From Eucommia ulmoides (Eukaryota; Streptophyta; Magnoliopsida; Garryales; Eucommiaceae): a stretch of DNA of 64,000 nt. Numbering within the stretch: the first letter of the stretch is position 1; every line of letters begins with the position of its first letter. Under the pieces are notes generated by a model. That model was not told where the DNA came from and did not search any database. It was given only the letters and a program-made list of their open reading frames with translations. The stretch is taken from positions 23,141,901 through 23,205,900 of the forward strand of contig CM028326.1 in NCBI GenBank assembly GCA_016647705.1, given 5' to 3'. Shown here in pieces: positions 36,300 to 47,688 of this stretch. A program made the position numbers and the translations under genes.

Positions 36300-37460
36300 A
36301 AAAGACATTTATACCCTTGAATATTTCAATAGTGTTTATGTTAATACTATTCTAAAGAGTTGTTTACGTAAATACTATAGTTTTTTTTAAAAAAATTATT
36401 GCGAACATATCTTTTTGAACTTATTTACCAAACTAAAATTACCCGGGATTGTGTTCCCTAGGTATTAAAACCTGAGATTCACAACCCCGGGTACAAAAGA
36501 AATTTTTTTTTTGGTCAGTTTAAAACCCGGGGTACTGTACCCAGGTTTACATCCTTAAAAAAAAAAAAAAAAAAAAAAGGGAAAAGAAAAACACTCAAAG
36601 ACAAGTTAATTACTTAATATTTTTAGGCAAATTTGAATTAATTATCGTTGGTTTATCAGTATTTTAAATAAATTCAATTTTTTTGTGCATAAATTACGTT
36701 TAAAACACTCCATAATATTTTTTACAACACTAAAAACGAACAAGTGAATGATTTTTAAAAATTTATCAAAGTTGGCTAGATGAGCTGTTTCGATAATGGC
36801 GTAATTTTTTCGTCAATTTGAAATTAACGAAAGATGGCCTATCCGTAACAAAAATGAGCCTACTTTTTTTTTTTTTTTTTTATACAAACTATATTCATAA
36901 TACTACATAATAAAACTTAGAATGCTAAAAAAAGATTAATGAATAATTTTTAAATAATCGTCAAAGTTGGTCGGATGAATTGTTTCGATGACGATACAAT
37001 TTTTTTGAAAACTTTGAGTTAATAAAATATGGCCTATCCGTTTTTAGTGTTGTAAAAACATTATGGAGTATTTTGAACGTAATTTATACACAAAAAAAAA
37101 TTGAATTTATTTAAAATACTGATAGACCACCGATAATTAATTCAAATTTGTCGAAAAATATTAAGTAATTAACTTTTTTTTATTTTTTTTATTTTTTTTA
37201 TTTTTTTTATTTTTTTTAAAGGATGTAAACCCGGGGTACAGTACCCCGGGTTCTAAACTAACCAAAAAAAAAAAAAAAATTCTTTTGTACCCAGGGTTGT
37301 GAACCCCCGGTTTTAATACCCGGGAGACACAACCCCGGGTAACTTTAGTTTGGTAAATAAGTTCAAAAAGATATGTTCTTAGTAATTTTTTTTAAAACTA
37401 TAATATTTACGAAAACAACTCATATTCTAAAACTTAAAGGATAATAGTGCAATTTTTTTC
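36300..37460. mobile_element. Long foldback element (MULE-like terminal repeats?)
   Basis: Two arms of roughly 400-450 bp, 36300-36740 and 37030-37460, are inverted copies. GAACATATCTTTTTGAACTT, ACCAAACTAAAATTACCCGG and AACACTCCATAATATTTTTT on the left reappear reversed on the right. CCCGGG and ACCCGGGGTAC motifs stud both arms. The outer ends (AAAAGACATTTATACCCTTG and its right counterpart) resemble ends of Mutator-type MITEs. The centre holds a direct repeat of about 105 bp, each copy ending in ATGGCCTATCCGT. No protein is encoded. Confidence 0.75.
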
Positions 37461-37584
37461 ATTTCTAATGGTCATGCATGGCAAGGCTTCGGTTGAGATT
37501 TTTTTTTTTTTTTTTTTCCTTTTAAAGAAAACATTGCATTTCTAAAAAACGCAAGGCAAAGCCGTTGATTTTTTGTTCTTTTAA

Positions 37585-37800
37585 AGAAAACGCAAATGTG
37601 ATTTGCGTTTTCTAAAAAACGCAAAGCAAGAAACGCAAAACGCATTTGCGTTTTAAGAAAAAAATAATTTTTTTAAAACAACCGTATAAACGTTTTTTTT
37701 TTTTTTTTTTATGCGTTTTCATTTTTTTTATTTTTTTTATTTTTTAAAACGCAAATTCAAGATGCGGTTTTTGAAAAATGCATTTTCAACTTGCGTTTTA
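37585..37800. repeat. Right AAACGCA hairpin cluster
   Basis: Three hairpins with the same core as the left cluster. 37585-37613 has a perfect 13-bp stem and loop GTG. 37637-37654 has a perfect 8-bp stem. 37745-37800 has a long imperfect stem opening with TAAAACGCAA and closing with TTGCGTTTTA. Further AAACGCA copies lie between. Confidence 0.8.
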
Positions 37801-37809
37801 TGTGCAGAT

Positions 37810-40489
37810 CTATTGCAACCGATTTGGATTTTAATGTCATCCTTGTGATTTTAGCTTGTCTATGGTGGTTTAATTCATCACTGAACTTTTCTTAGAATAT
37901 CTTATTATTTTTCAACTGTCCAAATCTGTTGTTCTTGACTTTTCTATATATCATTTAGCGTTTTTCCTTTTGGTTAATATGAAATAAAAGTGAGTTAGTA
38001 AACAATCCTACTATTGAATTGAAGTTCTATTTTGCAATTGATTGTGAATTGCCTAACTTTTCTAATCATGATTTCTTAATATCACTTAGAGCATATCAAT
38101 TTATTTTTTTTTTTTTTTTTTTTGTGGATTATTTTAGCAGTTATAATTAAATTATTTTAATAATCAGTTATAATTTTTGATCGTTGCATTTAATTTTCAG
38201 ATTTATACTATGAAAAATTATGATATCATAATTTAAGTACATTGTAATATTACGATTCTTTTGACTTACTCTCTAATTTTATTTAATTACATTTCGAGTT
38301 GTTCCATTTAATACTTATTATGTTTAGGGATTATAATAGTGAAATATATGATGCAGTTACATTCTACTACCATTATCTTTTACTACAAACCTGAAAGTTA
38401 AATGGATAAATATGAAATATACAAATCTGAAAGTTAAATGGAAGAATATGAAATGCGACCGACTGCTAAAAATTAAGCATTAATAAGTCAACATATTGAT
38501 ATATTTGACGAAGTTGTTTTGTTTCTATAAATGAATTATGAGCATATACCTATTGACTATTGATTAGTGATAATCCTCTAGTAGAAGGTGGATAAATTTT
38601 ACTTTATTTTAATCACTGCCTCATTTTAGATAATTGAATTGATTTTTGATAATAGAAATTATAAAGGAAATTGGACATTATTATTATTATTATTATTTTT
38701 CATACACCCTCTTGCTTTATTGCTATTTATATACAATAAACTCCATGCTACCTGAGTAGTTCTTTTTAATTGTAAATGGATAAAGTAATCATTATAGGGA
38801 TAATGCATATATCCCTTTCTTGAATTGATTATATGATTAATAGACTATGATAAGTTATTATTCGTGTAAAAAATGGGTTTGTCTATGTTATTTTAAAGAG
38901 AAAACATAAGGGCTCAAATAAGTTAACTCGTGCTTTGAGTTTTATTATCTTGACTCATGAAGAAGCATTCCAAAGTCTTTTTCATATCCTAAGTATTTTT
39001 CAATTAATCATGAAGATGTGACCCTAATTCAGATTAGATGATTGGGTAGTTACATATTGCTCACAAAAGGAGCTATAAAGGGTGTGTTTATTTTATTTTG
39101 GGGATATTATTCTTTGTTGAATCTCACACCACTTGTGTTACTTAATCTTGAGCTAATATTTTCTTTGAGATTGAGTTGGGCTCATTGGGTTTTCAACTTT
39201 AAGACTCTTGTTTGATGTTGGGCCTGTTGAATTCCACATCGATGTTGGGTCTTCACCCGATATTCGTTCTTTGTAGTTCGTCAAAAGTCTACCTTACGCC
39301 TGATAAGAAAATCGACGTTCATTTGATAAAGTCAAAGGGTGGCAACGAGGTGGTGGCAATGTTCAGGTGGTATCGTAGAAGGGATTGAAATTAGGGTTCG
39401 TGGTTTTAACATTAAGTACCCCATAAATTTAACTAGACTCTCACTTATTCCAAGTAGTTTCAATTTAAACGTATAAGATGTCTTATCAACTTTATATGTT
39501 CTTTTTTGAAGTGCAATGAACTAAAACTAGTAAGAAGGGTTAATTACATAATTAACCCCTAAGTTTAGAGGTTATGTAAATTTGGTTGTTTTGATTATTG
39601 TCCATATAGTTGCTTTATTCATGTATTTGATGGTTAAGAATCTTAGAGTGGATAAGCTATTTATCTTTCTATTTGTTTTCTTTGTGAAATATCTACATGA
39701 TGAGTGACATGATTAAAAGAATTATATCATTGTTTTGTTTTGGTAACCTGATGGAAGTTAAATTAAATAGAGCACTGTTGAAAAATGGTCATAGATAATC
39801 AGGTGTATGATATGTATTCAAGATTTTTAGTAGTTTAAATATGATTTTAATAACTAATTTGGTTATTACAAAAATGAGATCTTTCATTTTTCGAATTTGG
39901 GTTATGTTTGGGACAATATATTTGCGTTTTGAAATAGTAGAAAAATACTAAGTTATTTTTGTACAATTTCGCATAGATTTTTTCTTGTATTGTCTAAGCC
40001 TTAAAGTGTTTAATGGGTCATACATATACTCTGATGGGCCTGTTGGGCCATTAATTATTTATTAAGTAACAAGCCTGGTGGAATTACTAATATGGATAAA
40101 TTATTCATGAACATATAAGAAGGCATTGAAACGGAAATACTATCACTGTGACTAGAATATCTTGGTAGGGATCCAGGTTTGGGCTCATTATATAGATATT
40201 GATTTTGAGTTTAGGTCTATGTAATATCTCAGCCAACTGGATTTTTTTTTAGTTACAACTTTTGGCCTTGAGATTTATATTAAAGAGCTCATGAAAATAC
40301 TAATTATGATTAATTATAATTTAACAATTTTCAAGCCTTTAATTTTCTTTATTCTATATAGAGACTAATTTAATAATTAGTTTCAAAATGCAGTCAAATT
40401 GTTGTTCATATTCTTGCAACTATAATTACTCGTTGATCACTGAAAGTACATTTTATAACGTATTTCATCTTGTTTTGATCATATGCATA
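37810..40489. other. Intergenic, no gene seen
   Basis: AT-rich, with poly-T at 38104-38123 and (TTA)n at 38673-38695. 39060-39420 and 40000-40260 are more mixed in composition and read like decayed LTR or leader sequence of a Copia element, but I cannot prove it. Confidence 0.4.
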
Positions 40490-41095
40490 TATGTTGTTAA
40501 TATGCACTGTTATGATTGGGTAATATTGTTTAATTTTCCCAATTTGGAATGGTTACTTGTGAATTTCTGAGGTTATTTTATCAAAATGATTTAACCAATA
40601 TAATTTACAAGTTTTCGAGTTCCTATTTTGTTGATGAATTTTTTTTTTAGATTAATTTGTGTATTCACCTACCCAAATGAGATTATTGTGCACATTAATT
40701 TAATTGTTGGACAATTTTATTTAATTTTTTCATTTTGGAATGGTTGCTTGTGAATTGTTGAGGTTATTTTACCAAAGTAATTTAACCAATATAATTTGTA
40801 AATTTTCGAGTTCCTATTTTGTTGATGGGAAATTTTTTAGATTAATTTATGTATTCACCTGCTCAAATGGGGTTATTGTGCAAATTAATTTAATTGTTGG
40901 GCAATATAACTTAATTTTTTTCAATTTGGAACGTTTGTTTATGAATTTTTGAGGTTATTTTACCAAAGTGATTTAACCAACATAATTTGCAAGTTTTCGA
41001 GTTCCTATTTTGTTGATGAAAAAATTTCTGATTAATTTGTGCATTCACCTGCCTAAATGGGATTATTGTGTAAATTAATTTAATTACATGAAGAT
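40490..41095. repeat. 191-bp tandem repeat, about three units
   Basis: AATTTGGAA(T/C) starts units at 40541, 40732 and 40923, an exact 191-bp spacing twice. Shared phrases are GAGGTTATTTTACCAAA, TTTTCGAGTTCCTATTTTGT and ATTAATTTAATTGTTGG. The stretch before 40541 looks like the end of an earlier, more decayed unit. Confidence 0.85.
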
Positions 41096-41229
41096 ATTAT
41101 ATGAAATAAATGATTTGATAAATTTGTTTGTCCAAAGGGAATGGATTTTGAAAGATTATTTGTTTCATTATATTTTGAAGGAAATATATGTGGATGAATT
41201 TTTAAATCTATAAAAAAAAAATTATTTTA

Positions 41230-42310
41230 TTGATTTTCATGATTAAAGAATAATTGTTTATTGTAGACTCTGCCCAAATGGGAGTTTATGATAATACATT
41301 TGATTATTTTATTGTATTGCCTATACTTAATTAAGCATTTTGCCCCATTGCGCATAATTGATTTAGTTGCAATTTTTTTTTTTTTTTGTGAAAACAATTT
41401 CTTTTTATTGTGAACAGCAATAACGTCATAATGAAATTTTAAATTGATTCCTTGATTTAATGATAATCATTGTAATCTTCTTTATTTCAAGGATTGTGTC
41501 GTGTAAGCATTGATTACTATTATTATAAAGTTTTCATTATTTTGTTGATTTTTATACTTAAAGAATAATTATTTATTGTAGACTCTACCCAAAGAAGAGT
41601 TTATGATGATGCAATTGATTCTTATATTGTGTCGCTTATACTTATTTGAGCATTTTGATTCTTCGATATAGTGGGAGTTTTCTTGTATTTTTCTTTAATT
41701 CTATGATTACGTTGTGACCACTATTGTTATGTCTTTTGCAAAATCGAATTCTATTTGATAATCATCATCATTATTGCACATTGTACTATTGTGTATTATA
41801 TTATTTAAATCGATTATACTAAATCAAAGTTTACGACCCATTGAGTTCAAAGAACATGTTGTGAATATGGGTGTCATTAAGTCTTTTGATTATCTGGTTT
41901 AGTGGGAGCTTTTGTATTTTCCTTTATTTCGATGATTATGGTGTGACCACTATTGTTATGCGTTTTACAAAATTGAAATCTATTTGATGATCATCATTAT
42001 TGCGTATTATATTGTCGCATATCATATTATTTGAATTAATTATACAATATGGTATCTTAAGATATTGTGCCTTAAGAATTACAATTGTATACTTTTGGTT
42101 GTTACTAATCACTATTTTAAGATCTTGTGATGTATTGTTAGTTACATATGACTTGTTAAAGTCAAGCAATTCAATATTGTTGAGAAATTACAACAGTTTC
42201 ATTTTATTGAGAAACTGCAATTAGCAATTTCATTTTGTTGAGAAATTGCAGCAGTTTTATTTTGTTGAGAAACTACAATTACATTTTTATTTTATTGAGA
42301 AATTGTAATA
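41230..42310. repeat. Cascading direct repeats
   Basis: Three further repeat systems. A 100-bp segment with TTTATTGTAGACTCT occurs at 41245 and 41560. A 155-bp segment with TAGTGGGAG and GTGACCACTATTGTTATG occurs at 41665 and 41895. About five units of a 32-36-bp repeat with TTGAGAAATTGCA lie at 42170-42305. All lie upstream of the LTR at 42636 and may be the repeat-rich interior of one retroelement derivative. Confidence 0.65.
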
Positions 42311-42635
42311 AAGACCGATAAAAACAATACATATTGATAATGATCACATGTTGACATTGGTTTCTTACTACACTACTGGGCTTACGATCCATGTCGATAT
42401 GATTATAAGTATTTGTGAATATGAAAGTTTTATATTTGTTGAGATTAACATAGATTATCATAATCCAATATTAAGATCATGTTGGATCTGATAAGTTTAT
42501 CAAAATACTACTTATAGACTATCATTTCTTTAAACAAAAGGTGTGGCCACACCAAAAATAAATTTTTCTGTTATTATCCGAGAGTCTTATTTTCAAAATT
42601 AAATTTATTCAATTAATATTGTCCAAGTGGGAAAA

Positions 42636-43102
42636 TGTTGGAATATTTTATGGGTTAACATTAATTGAATTAATTATTTTACAAAAATGGGTTAATGGAT
42701 AGTCTATTATTTAAGCAGCCCAAATAATCAGTGATCATATTTTGATTTGAGCTATGACGTCTTTTATGTAGAAGCTCAGTCAAATGGCAAGTGTAGATTT
42801 AGGGTTTCGTTGAAACCCGTTATGGGAAGATCCAACAAGAAACCCTAGTATATATATAACTAAGTCCCATCTCTAGTCTAAAAAAAAATGGGTTTCTTTC
42901 CCTTAAGAGCCGTCACCACAATAATCTAGATCATATGGAGGAAGACCTAGTTAGTAATCCGTTACGACAGATTCAATCTCCTACGATGACCCAAACAAGT
43001 ATGTATTCGATTACTGTTTTTTATTGTTGTGTCTTAATAATCATGTATGTTTTAGATTAATGTTTAATTCCGTTTTATTGTGATTATGAGATATAATCAA
43101 CA
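42636..43102 (+). repeat. Copia-type LTR (probable 3' LTR)
   Basis: A purine tract CAAGTGGGAAAA is followed by TGTTGGAATATTTTATGGG and the segment ends ATAATCAACA, so the ends form the perfect pair TGTTG...CAACA, 467 bp. AAGTGGGAGAATGTTGGA-like junctions are common at Copia 3' ends. A leader-like TATATATATAACTAAG lies at 42850. I find no matching 5' LTR upstream in the window. Confidence 0.6.
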
Positions 43103-43358
43103 TACATCGCTTTTTGTACTGCACTTGGTAGCTCGACGACAAATTCATTCATTACCAGCCTTATTTCTTGTCTCTTTGTCGTTCATTTCCAGAAACCTCT
43201 CTATTAGTTCATTAACAGTTCCAGATTTGCAAAACTGTAAGCAAATGTTACTCGTTTCTTTTGTTAATTTTCTAATTACCAATTCACTCATTTGTTACCA
43301 GTTGTTAAGCAAATATTACTCGTTTCTGAATAAGTTAACCATATGACCAGTTAATTAA
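43103..43358. other. Short spacer
   Basis: Possible earlier sequence of the locus. No gene seen. Confidence 0.4.
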
Positions 43359-43972
43359 GGCCCCGTTTGGTAACCATTTCCATTCCAGAAATTCCCATCC
43401 TATTCCCAGATTTTTGAAAATTCTGTTTGGGAATAGCGTTTGGTAATTTTTGTTTCCGTTTCCATTTCATTCCCATTTGAGAATTGTGCCTACTTTTTTC
43501 TTAAGAAATGAGAAATAAAAAAAAGTTGTTTCTCATTATTCCCATTTCATTTCCAAAACACATGTCACTGTTCACCCGCCGGCCGACCACCGTCCATTGT
43601 CGCCGGCCATCTTCGGCGACCGTCGCCGGTCACCGTCCGGCCGTAAATTTTTCAGCCACTGTCACCCACCCGCCACCGCTATTCGACCGTCACCGGCATC
43701 GGCGCCATTGCCTTCCGGCCGTCGCTGGAGTCACCGCATCCGCCGTCGTCGGCGCCGTCAGGCTAAAACAGAAAACAAAAAAAAAAAAAAAAAAAATGAT
43801 TTTAGGATAAAATCGTTACCAAACACAATTCTCTTCCCTCCCAAAAAAAAAAAAAAAAAAAATTATCATTACCAAATGCTATTCTACTTCTAAGAAGAAA
43901 ATAAAATTTTCATCTCATCCCATTCCCATCCCACTACTGGAATGGAAACAGAAATGGTTACCAAACGCCACC
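43359..43972. mobile_element. PIF/Harbinger-type MITE with GC-rich core
   Basis: A 614-bp element with terminal inverted repeats GGCCCCGTTTGGTAACCATT and the mirrored GGTTACCAAACGCCACC, extending to CATTCCAG on both sides. It is flanked by TAA on both sides (43356-43358 and 43973-43975), the 3-bp target typical of PIF/Harbinger. The core 43560-43760 is strikingly GC-rich (CGCCGGCCGACCACCGTCC and similar), unlike the AT-rich arms. No transposase; frames over the core are Pro/Arg-rich noise. Confidence 0.85.
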
Positions 43973-44053
43973 TAAGTAAGTATTACCAGTTGATTAATAT
44001 TACCAGTAAGCAAATATGGCCAGTTGACTTATTTAAACTACAAATTATATGTT

Positions 44054-44345
44054 TAAATTCATTCGTGTGACTTAAAATCCTATTGTAGCTCATTGTTCAT
44101 GCTCTTTTTATGTGTGTTTGTATCCTAGATGTTAATTGGGTCATATTTGATTCATGTGACTTAAAATCCTACTGTAGCTGCTTGTTCATGCTTAATCTTT
44201 ACAATGTGTGTTTGTTTCTTAGATGTAAATTGGGTCATATTTGATTCGTTTGACGTAAAAACAAATTGTAGCTTCTTGTTCATTCTCAATATTTATGTGT
44301 GTTTGTTTCTTAGATGTTAATTGTGGTACATTTGATTCGTGTGAC
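44054..44345. repeat. Tandem repeat, about 95-bp units, three copies
   Basis: Each unit carries TGACTTAAAATCCTA, TGTAGCT, TTGTTCATGCT and TGTGTTTGTTTCTTAGATGT, then a run ending in ATTTGATTCGTGTGAC. They lie just upstream of the hAT transposase fragment. Each unit contains TTTCTTAG, a splice-acceptor-like string. Confidence 0.7.
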
Positions 44346-44404
44346 TACAAATCTAACATGACTGAGTAATATTTTTCTTCATTTTAAATGTTTTTGGATA
44401 CATA

Positions 44405-44990
44405 ATGGATGTTGCTGATGGTGGTGTGAGTCTTGTACCTAATGAAATTGTAAATACTGGAATAACTAATGTGAATGACAAACCTATTTTGAATACTACG
44501 ATGGTTGAACTTCTACCAAAGCCTAATAAAAAAATGTTCAATTGTTTGGGGCCATGTTATTCGTTTGAAACAAGAACCCGGTTTGAAAGAGTCACATAGG
44601 GCTTCTTGTAACTATTCTAGAGAAACTTACTTTTGTGATAGTAAGAAACTTGGAACATCAACATTGAAACCTCAAATAAAATCTCAATGTAATAAATATA
44701 GTTTAAGGGAGTTATCTAAGGGCCAAAGAACATTGGGATTTAAACCAAAAAAATGGTATTGATAAGGGTACAGGTCAACTTGTGGCTTGGATGTTTAGTA
44801 TTGATGCGTGTAGGCAAGCGCTAGCCAAAATGATAATTATTGATGAGTTGCCATTCAAATTTGTTGAGAAGGAGGGGTTTAGGGAATTAATACGTGTTGC
44901 TCAGCCGAAATGGGTCAAAATACCTAGTCGAACAATGGTGGATAGAGATTGTATTGGTCTATACGTAAGTGAGAAGAATGTACCCATTTC
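44405..44990 (+). pseudogene. hAT transposase, N-terminal fragment (BED finger)
   Basis: Three frames carry successive parts of a plant hAT transposase. 44405-44535 is a Met-Asp-Val-Ala start region. 44535-44762 is a BED-finger segment (HVIRLKQEPGLKESHRASCN, then TYFCDSKK). 44770-44987 holds IDACRQALAKMIIIDELPF, GFRELIRVAQPKWVKIPSR and DCIGLYVSEKN. The frame changes near 44535 and again near 44762. In the finger the second Cys of the CxxC pair reads Ser and the expected His reads Gln, so zinc binding would be lost. The catalytic core and the C-terminal dimerisation domain are absent. Dead fragment of a DNA transposon. Confidence 0.8.
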
Positions 44991-46137
44991 CTCATTATCC
45001 TTCATGGTGTTGTCTTTCCAATGCAACCTTTCCTTCCCTAAAACACTTAACACGCACGTTAAATACCAAAGCCACAAATATCTTGTTGTTATTAAATCTC
45101 AATCTCATGGGTTCGCACACTTGGGATCAACATCACTTATAATGACGAATGGGTTAGAAAACGATAAGGGTAAGAGCAAAGCACCTACGTAAGTTAACAT
45201 TACTATTTGTTTTTAAAAAGTTGTAAACAAAATTAAGTCTATAATATATACCTCTTTAAAAGTCAAATTATGTGCAACTAAAATTTTAGTATTAAACAAA
45301 TTCAGATACCAAATCACAATTTAACACTATCATATAAAGTATAATTTTCTAATATTTTATGATAATATTAATTAAAAACAAAAAAAAAATGACCAAAATA
45401 ATTTCATATAATTTTATTAAAATTTGATAGTTTTTTTTTTTTTAAGTATACTACAAATACAAAAATTAATTTGAACACATATTTTTTTTAATTTAAAATT
45501 ATGTTAAAACCTAAAACTAAAATGTTTATAATACTAATTGAAAATAAATATTACAAAATAGAAAAAAAAAATTCGAACACTCTAAAATAATATATAGTTC
45601 ACCCATAGAGATAAAAAAAAAAAAAAAAATACAAACTACACTAACTAATACAAAATATTTTCTCAAAAACAACAAATTAGAAATTAAAACTAGTGTTCAT
45701 TGAAAAAAGTCAAATATTTCTATTTTAGGAATATTTTATAATTTTTCTAAATCATAGTGAATGGCGGTTGTTTACAATTAAGGGGTGAAGATTTGTACAA
45801 CCAAGAGGTGAAGAACTTCTTCTACAACTAGGAGCAGAGCTAATTAAGGCCGAGGGGCTCAACTCCTGTCAATTTTTAATTCTTTTTAAATATATCTAAA
45901 ATAAAACTAAATTTTAGTGAATTTGTTATTTTTATCAGTTATGAAAAAGTAATTCAGAAGATAATAACCTCCACGGAGAAATTCAGTCCACCACCTCTAA
46001 ACTATTCACGAAGAAATAACGTCACCAATTTTTTTGGGGTATATAATTAGTATTTTGATATGTATATTTTGACCACATTTACGTAATTATATATCATTAT
46101 TGTTTTGTTTTAATTTTAAATTAAAAAAATATTATTG
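44991..46137. other. AT-rich spacer
   Basis: 45000-45190 continues open in the last hAT frame, but I see no family similarity. The rest is A/T-rich with poly-A and poly-T runs. Confidence 0.4.
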
Positions 46138-46990
46138 TTGTGGGATATTTCTACCGCCCACGGTCTTCTAACCATAGCTCAAGGCATGACATGGAAGAGG
46201 GTGGTGGACTCATCAACGTCTACTTCACCTGCTGACTGGACCCCTTGGGGGCCACCTGAAGGGCCCACACCGTACTCGTAGCACCGGTCAGCGGCATGAC
46301 ATGGAAGAGGGTGGTGGACTCATCAACGTCTACTTCATCTGCTGACTGGACCCCTTGGGGGCCACCTGAAGGGCCCACACCGTACTCGTAGCACCGGTCA
46401 GCTGGCAGAGGATGTTCACCGACCTCGGCAATCGCCGCCCATCCGACCACCGATCAGAAGTAGGACACACCAACCTCATGTTGTCGACCAATACTGCGGA
46501 GTTCTCCATCAAGACTGCCCGTCCAGTGTACGACCAACGACCACCGGGCAAACTCACCATGCCCCCAAGAAAGGCCCTGAATACCCGTGGACTGGGCTCT
46601 ATCTCCTATTCATCTGGGCAAGCTCGTGGACTCATTCCGATGGGGCGAAGGACAAGGCCCAATGGCCTAAATCGATGTCACGTGCTTCCTTATTGGCCAC
46701 ACGACGGATTACCGTAATTAACCGCACTTAGTGCCCTAATCTTGCAGAGCTAATCAGTATCCTCTCCTATAAATATTAGGGAAGTTAATTCCCAAGGTAA
46801 TGCTTTTATCTGCCTTTTTTTCGAACTCTTACTCTCACAACAAAGATATTTCACAAAAAACACCTAGCAGGTCTTTGTGCATGTATCACTTCGGACTTGA
46901 GGAATATTGACCGTTGACCAATTAACTGTTGTCCCATACCGCCCAGAGAATACCTCAGCAAGAAAACCCCATCTGGAAATTAACAAGACC
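46138..46990 (+). repeat. GC-rich LTR-like block
   Basis: Starts TGTTGTGGGATATTTCTACC, is far richer in GC than its surroundings, and contains a promoter-like CCTCTCCTATAAATATTAGG at about 46762 followed by TTCGAACTCTTACTCTCACA, the layout of an LTR promoter and leader. I find no gag or pol on either side, so it may be a solo LTR of a Gypsy element. The right edge is uncertain. Confidence 0.45.
46183..46402. repeat. Near-identical 110-bp tandem duplication
   Basis: 46183-46292 and 46293-46402 differ by a single base that I can see (CACCTG against CATCTG). The copies start GGCATGACATGGAAGAGGG and end GCACCGGTCAGC. Confidence 0.95.
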
Positions 46991-47688
46991 AACTAAGGTG
47001 AACCAAGTTTAGACATGAACAATTATAATTAGAGAAACTCCCTAAACTAAATTTATGGATCCGACCACTATCTACCACAGATTAATACGAGTTCTTTACA
47101 CTTTTAGAGCTCAAAAGTGTCAAATTTTCCTAACTAGAACTTGTTTACACTTTAATACCAAATTGCAGCTAACCGGCCGTGGGTAGGCCGGCTTCAAATT
47201 TTTGGTTGAACCTAATGAGTTTCGATTTCAACCTGACACTTTGAATTTTTTTTATTTTTTTTTAAATTAGGTCGTACAACGACCGGTTTTAACAATGGGG
47301 CTGCCACCGTGGCAGCCCCTGACACCGAGGTATGGGGATTGTTTTTTTGTAGCCCCCATCCCCCTTCCCACCCCCCACCCCCACCCCCACCCCCACTCTA
47401 TCTCTCAAAATATTAATTAAATCATTTTAATTTTTTTTTTTATAATAATTAACTTTATTTTGAAAAAAATTAAATTATTTCTAAAAAAATATTATTTTTT
47501 GAATTATTAAAAATAATTCATAAGTAAAGAAAAATTAAAAAAAATAAATTTAAAACTAAAAAAAATTAATGTCTTGTGGCCAAGACTTGAAAAAAAAGAA
47601 AAGAAAGTACATTTGTTATTGCTTGGTCATGACAAAACAATGAAAAAATGTACTTGTTTTGCCATGACACAAAACAAGAAATGTACTC
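46991..47688. other. Spacer with a perfect 11-bp palindrome
   Basis: GGGGCTGCCAC (47297-47307) and GTGGCAGCCCC (47309-47319) form a perfect inverted repeat around one base. A CCCCCA-rich stretch follows at 47355-47395. The last five bases, TACTC, are the left target duplication of the next element. Confidence 0.7.

Larger units (their letters stand above)
34491..37805. mobile_element. Possible undescribed inverted-repeat element
   Basis: Bounded by a perfect 11-bp inverted repeat: GCACATAAAAC at 34491-34501 and GTTTTATGTGC at 37795-37805. Each end is followed inward by a cluster of hairpins whose arms carry AAACGCA/TGCGTTT. Between the clusters lie a short unrecognised ORF, a MITE-like block and a 1.2-kb foldback. 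I find no target duplication outside the 11-mers. Whether this is one element or a coincidence of several is unproven. Confidence 0.35.

Noticed and set aside
43508-43893. Two overlapping Pro/Arg-rich frames
   Set aside because: They lie wholly inside the GC-rich core of a MITE with clear terminal repeats; no domain is recognisable.
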